A stretch of 64,000 nucleotides of DNA, taken from the NCBI RefSeq assembly GCF_021271205.1, contig NZ_JAIWKS010000008.1, positions 62,001 to 126,000 on the forward strand. The letters run 5' to 3'. The notes beneath the pieces are model-generated. The model was not told the origin of the DNA, made no database searches, and saw nothing but the letters and a program-made list of their open reading frames with translations. Both the position numbers and the translations under genes were made by a program. This document shows, piece after piece, positions 60,738 through 64,000 of this stretch. This DNA comes from Pseudomonas uvaldensis. GTDB taxonomy: Bacteria; Pseudomonadota; Gammaproteobacteria; Pseudomonadales; Pseudomonadaceae. The first letter of the stretch is position 1. Every line of letters starts with the position of its first letter.

Positions 60738-62054
60738 ATGAATCCCAATATTCGGCAACGCCAGGGAGGGGCGGTAAGTGTTTTGATGGTGATCGCGCTG
60801 GTGGCGATTTCCATGGTAGCGGCATTGGCCCTGGATGGCGGCCACATGCTGCTCAACAAAAGCCGCTTGCAGAACGCGGTGGATGCCGCGGCTTTGAGCG
60901 GGGCCAAGACCCTGAGTCAGGTCACCGGCGGCCTCAACATGGCCAGCTCGACCCGAGCGGCGGCCCTCGACACGCTGACGAAAAACGCCAACGCCTCGGG
61001 CAATGCCGAGCTATCGACCGCGGTGGCCGACAACCCGGGTGCGTTTGCCGTGGTGGAACTGGCCAGCAGCGTCTATGGCCCTTTCTCCTATCCCGGGCCC
61101 GCGGATGCCAAATACGTGCGGGTGTCGGTGTCGAGTTATCAACTGAACGGCTTTTTCTGGAGTTTCATCCAGACGATGGGCAGCGCCGGCTTGGGCAATA
61201 AAAGGGTGGCGGCCATCGCTACCGCAGGTCCCAGTCCTACCTCGCCCTGCGATCTGGCGCCGCTGATGGTGTGTGGCGACCCCGCCCAGTACGACCCGGC
61301 CGCAGGTAATTTCTGGGGCTATCACTTTGGTGACCTGGAGGTCCTGAAGACGGCGGCAGGGAATACCTCGCCCATCGGGCCGGGAAACTTCCAGTTGCTC
61401 GATTTCGGATCCGGCGGCAGTACGGTCCGGGAAGACCTGGCCGGTGGTGGTTCGGTCTGCCGCAGTGTGGGCGACAACGTCCAGACGGCTCCCGGCAACA
61501 AGGCCGGCCCCACATCCCAGGGCTTGAACACGCGCTTCGGTATCTACAACGGCCCCGTCAGCGCCTCCGACTATCCACCGGACCTGGTGACCTCGTCGAG
61601 CAATCCGGCGATGACCTATGACGATGCGCTCGCCCAGGCCAAATACAAAAACCAACCCGTTACCGCGAGCAACGGCGATCTCTCGGCGGGTGATGAAGCG
61701 ATACAGGACTACAACGACTGGCGGGCCCAGGTCGCCGCCTGTGTGGCCGGCAGCGGCAGCGGCTGTGAAAGCAACGGGGTGTTCGAGCGCCGGATGCTGA
61801 AGATCGTGATCGGAAACTGCACCGGCAAGCAAGGGGGTTCCACCTCGATTCCGGTGCTGGGGTTCGGTTGCTACTTCGTCGTGCAGCCGGTCGACGGCGG
61901 AGGCTCGGACTCCCTGGTCTTCGGCCAGTTCGTGCAGGAGTGCGAGGGAGATGGCGTACCGGGGCCAACACCGTCCACCGATGTCGGGCCGCAGATCATC
62001 CAGCTCTACAAAACCTACCTCAATGGCAGCGGCACGCCGAGCACCGACTCGTAG
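60738..62054 (+). CDS. tadG: TadG-like pilus assembly protein
   Basis: A 438-residue protein with an N-terminal TadE/TadG-like helix (QGGAVSVLMVIALVAISMVA, then ALALDGGHMLLNKSRLQNAV and DAAALSGAKTL), which anchors it in the inner membrane with the body outside. The C-terminal 300 residues contain several Cys (CDLAPLMVCGDP, CVAGSGSGCESN, GCYFVVQP), likely disulfides in the periplasm; no clear von Willebrand MIDAS motif was recognised. ATG 60738 follows GAGGG. Confidence 0.85.
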   Translation: MNPNIRQRQGGAVSVLMVIALVAISMVAALALDGGHMLLNKSRLQNAVDAAALSGAKTLSQVTGGLNMASSTRAAALDTLTKNANASGNAELSTAVADNPGAFAVVELASSVYGPFSYPGPADAKYVRVSVSSYQLNGFFWSFIQTMGSAGLGNKRVAAIATAGPSPTSPCDLAPLMVCGDPAQYDPAAGNFWGYHFGDLEVLKTAAGNTSPIGPGNFQLLDFGSGGSTVREDLAGGGSVCRSVGDNVQTAPGNKAGPTSQGLNTRFGIYNGPVSASDYPPDLVTSSSNPAMTYDDALAQAKYKNQPVTASNGDLSAGDEAIQDYNDWRAQVAACVAGSGSGCESNGVFERRMLKIVIGNCTGKQGGSTSIPVLGFGCYFVVQPVDGGGSDSLVFGQFVQECEGDGVPGPTPSTDVGPQIIQLYKTYLNGSGTPSTDS

Positions 62055-62062
62055 GAGGCGTC

Positions 62063-62542
62063 ATGAGACTTGCCCAGTTCAATCCGCCCCAGGCCCAGCG
62101 CGGCGTGGCGCTGGTGGAGTTCACCCTGGTGTTGCCGCTGATGCTGTTGCTGTTGCTGGCCTTTGGCGAGTTCGGTCGCATGCTCTACCAGTACAACGTG
62201 CTGTTGCAGGCCAGCCGGGACGCCGATCGCTTTGTGGCCGCCCAGGCCTGGAACTCTACCCTGGGAGGCATCGCCCTGAGCAGTACGTTGCAGACCCAGA
62301 CGAAAAACGTTGCGGTGTACGGCGTGCCCAGCGCAGTCGGCAGTCCCGTGGTGTCTGGGTTGACGACGGCCCAAGTGGAAGTCGCCGCCGTGGGCAGCGA
62401 TCACGTGCGCGTCACCATTACCTACTCCTTTTGTCCAGTGATCGGCGCAGGCAACTGTACCGGATCGATTCCGGGTTTCTTTGGCAGCGCCATGTCATTG
62501 GGCATACCGCTGGTCGCGACAACGGTCATGAGGGTGTTGTGA
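62063..62542 (+). CDS. tadE: TadE-like minor pseudopilin, copy 1
   Basis: A 159-residue protein with the TadE helix QRGVALVEFTLVLPLMLLLL after a 13-residue leader (Gly/Val cleavage region, Glu+5 type), then ASRDADRFVAAQAWN. Processed by the TadV peptidase in known systems. TAGGAGG precedes ATG 62063. Its stop overlaps the next start by one base (TGATG). Confidence 0.88.
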   Translation: MRLAQFNPPQAQRGVALVEFTLVLPLMLLLLLAFGEFGRMLYQYNVLLQASRDADRFVAAQAWNSTLGGIALSSTLQTQTKNVAVYGVPSAVGSPVVSGLTTAQVEVAAVGSDHVRVTITYSFCPVIGAGNCTGSIPGFFGSAMSLGIPLVATTVMRVL

Positions 62543-63048
62543 TGAACAGGCAGATAAACATGAAGCACATGGGCGGCACTTACATCGTGGAGTTCTCCTT
62601 CGTAGGCCTGCTGGTGTTCGTCCTGCTGTTCGGCGTGGTGGAAATGGGCCGGTTGTACTTCACCGCCAACGCCCTGGACGAAGCCGCCCGGCGCGGCGCT
62701 CGATTGGCGGCAGTGTGCGACATCAGCGATCCGGTGGTGTTGCGCCGGGCCATCTTCAATGCGGCGACCGATGCGGGGAACAGCCAACTCATCAGCAGCC
62801 TGGCCACCTCGAACCTGACGCTGACTTACCTGGATGCCAATGGCGCCGTGGTCGCCAACCCGGCCGATACGTCCGGCGCCAACGGCTTCCGGGCGATCCG
62901 CTACGTCCGGTTAAGCGTGCAGAACTACGTGTTCAACCTGTTCATTCCCGGCCTGGGCGTGCCCATTACCTTGCCCGCGTTCCGGGCGACCTTGCCACGC
63001 GAAAGTCTCGGGCGTCATTCCGATTCTGCGGAGATCACACCATGCTGA
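62542..63048 (+). CDS. tadF: TadE/TadF-like minor pseudopilin, copy 2
   Basis: A 168-residue protein. N-terminal MKHMGGTYIVEFSFVGLLVF (VEF motif of TadE/F) followed by a hydrophobic helix and ALDEAARRGARLAAVCDISD. Overlaps tadE by one base and TadZ by 7 bp. The name tadF is by position and size, not proven. Confidence 0.8.
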   Translation: MNRQINMKHMGGTYIVEFSFVGLLVFVLLFGVVEMGRLYFTANALDEAARRGARLAAVCDISDPVVLRRAIFNAATDAGNSQLISSLATSNLTLTYLDANGAVVANPADTSGANGFRAIRYVRLSVQNYVFNLFIPGLGVPITLPAFRATLPRESLGRHSDSAEITPC

Positions 63049-64000
63049 ATACCAGGGAAAATCCGCTCTCGACCGCCACCGGCAAAGCCGGGCTGCGGCT
63101 TCTGATCAGCAGCCGTGATGCCGCGTCCCTGCGCGATCTGCAATGCGTCTGCCAGCGCATGCCGTGCCTGGAGGTGAGTACGCGCCTGGTGAGCAACGGC
63201 CATGTCGATCCGCTTTACGGCTTGGAACGCATGCCCGACTTGTTGCTGTTGCGGGTCAGCCACCTGTGGCGTGAAGAATTGGCGGCATTGCTCCAGCGTC
63301 CGGCCCATGAGCGTCCGCCGATGCTGGTGTGCGGCTTGATGGGCGACCGGGAGGGCATGCGCCTGGCGATGCAGGCCGGTGCCCGCGATGTGTTGCCCGA
63401 GCCTATCGCCGAGCCGGAATTGGTGGCGGCCCTCAATCGCCTGGTGGCCGAAGTGCGCCTTGGCAATGGTGCCGAGGGCAAGCTGGTCGCCGTGATCAGT
63501 GCCAAGGGCGGCTCCGGCGGGACCCTGGTGGCCTGCAACCTCGCCCAGCAGCTCAGCGCCCGGGTGGGCAATACCTTGCTGTTGGACATGGACCTGCAAT
63601 TCGGCAGCGTTACCCACTACCTGGATGTGGCGCAATCCCACAGCCATCTGGAAGTGCTGCAGCAGATCGACGACATGGACACCATCGCGCTCCGGGGTTT
63701 CTGCAGCCACTTCAGCCCGACCCTGCACGTGCTGGGTGGCCGGGCCGGCGAATTGTGCCTGCCCCAGGACGCCCAGCCTGAACAGCTCGACAGCCTATTG
63801 CAACTGGCCCGCGCCAGCTACGACTGGGTGGTGGTGGACCTGCCGCGGCAGATCGACCACCTCACCGGCTCCGTGCTCGAACAGGTGGACCGCGTCTACG
63901 TGGTGGTGCAACAGAGCGTCAGCCACCTGCGCGACGCCTGCGCCCTGGTGCGGATCCTGCGCGAAGACTTGGGCGTACGCGGGGACCAGTTGCAGATCGT
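63042..64000 (+). CDS. tadZ: TadZ/CpaE pilus localisation ATPase, cut by window edge
   Basis: 319 codons are visible and the stop is beyond 64000. An N-terminal receiver-like domain (about 15-135, MPDLLLLRVSHLWREELAAL, AMQAGARDVLPEPI) is followed by a ParA/MinD domain. The deviant P-loop is AVISAKGGSGGTLVACNLA: the signature Lys155 is present but the usual catalytic Lys before Thr is Gly, as in many CpaE/TadZ proteins. Switch region LLLDMDLQFGSVTHYLDV. TadZ proteins place the pilus machinery at the cell pole. It overlaps the preceding gene by 7 bp. Confidence 0.9.
   Translation, partial: MLNTRENPLSTATGKAGLRLLISSRDAASLRDLQCVCQRMPCLEVSTRLVSNGHVDPLYGLERMPDLLLLRVSHLWREELAALLQRPAHERPPMLVCGLMGDREGMRLAMQAGARDVLPEPIAEPELVAALNRLVAEVRLGNGAEGKLVAVISAKGGSGGTLVACNLAQQLSARVGNTLLLDMDLQFGSVTHYLDVAQSHSHLEVLQQIDDMDTIALRGFCSHFSPTLHVLGGRAGELCLPQDAQPEQLDSLLQLARASYDWVVVDLPRQIDHLTGSVLEQVDRVYVVVQQSVSHLRDACALVRILREDLGVRGDQLQI

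Overview
The window is about 64 kb of GC-rich chromosome from a fluorescent-type Pseudomonas. The evidence is the gltA-sdhCDAB-sucAB-lpdG-sucCD-braB-htpG order, the fabB-fabA-hybrid kinase-gpsA order, Pseudomonas-type GAGCGGGCTTGCTCGCG REP palindromes scattered through the intergenic spaces, and a Flp/Tad pilus locus. Nothing looks like an integrated phage or plasmid. The only transposase-related gene is a REP-associated tyrosine transposase (RAYT) inside its own REP pairs.

Layout. 1-3.2 kb: glyoxylate utilisation (gcl-hyi on the minus strand, a divergent GlcG-type gene, two TGTATACA palindromes between them). 3.2-4 kb: RAYT with flanking REPs. 4-8 kb: TetR/RutR-like regulator, DUF808 membrane protein, an alpha/beta hydrolase coupled to an MlaA/VacJ-like gene. 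8.2-11.4 kb: betX and yjcH-actP (betaine binding and acetate uptake). 11.6-24.7 kb: the TCA-cycle block, with gltA divergent from sdhCDAB-sucAB-lpdG-sucCD, clear sigma70 promoters in the gltA/sdhC gap and structured leaders before sucA and sucC. 25-31.6 kb: braB, DUF599 protein, small lipoprotein, two coupled hotdog thioesterases, htpG behind a sigma32-type promoter, dienelactone hydrolase. 31.7-34.4 kb: pirin, amidohydrolase, DUF3859 protein. 34.6-41.6 kb: fabA-fabB, then an overlapping operon of TonB-dependent receptor, periplasmic binding protein and hybrid histidine kinase. 41.7-48.9 kb: gpsA, DUF4389, sixA, thioesterase, two overlapping hydrolases, a 27-codon ORF coupled to a DUF4892 gene, AI-2E-family transporter, pyrF. 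48.9-55.5 kb: two oxidoreductases, a MocR regulator, an HBM-type chemoreceptor and a coiled-coil membrane protein. 55.7-56.3 kb: a duplicated tRNA-Glu/tRNA-Gly cassette. 56.3-64 kb: start of a Tad pilus locus (AraC-type regulator, two Flp pilins, prepilin peptidase, an unusual AAA+ ATPase, CpaB, TadG-like, two TadE-like proteins and TadZ/CpaE cut by the window edge).

How genes work together. The central block encodes the 2-oxoglutarate-to-fumarate half of the TCA cycle plus citrate synthase, with acetate and branched-chain amino acid uptake beside it. fabA/fabB make unsaturated fatty acids and gpsA supplies glycerol-3-phosphate for the same membrane lipids. The most system-like and least explained parts are the receptor/binding-protein/kinase operon, the AAA+ ATPase in the Tad locus, the RAYT/REP unit, and several leader or operator structures (betX, sucA, sucC, braB, mocR). 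All functional statements are from reading the sequence and family knowledge; no database search was run.
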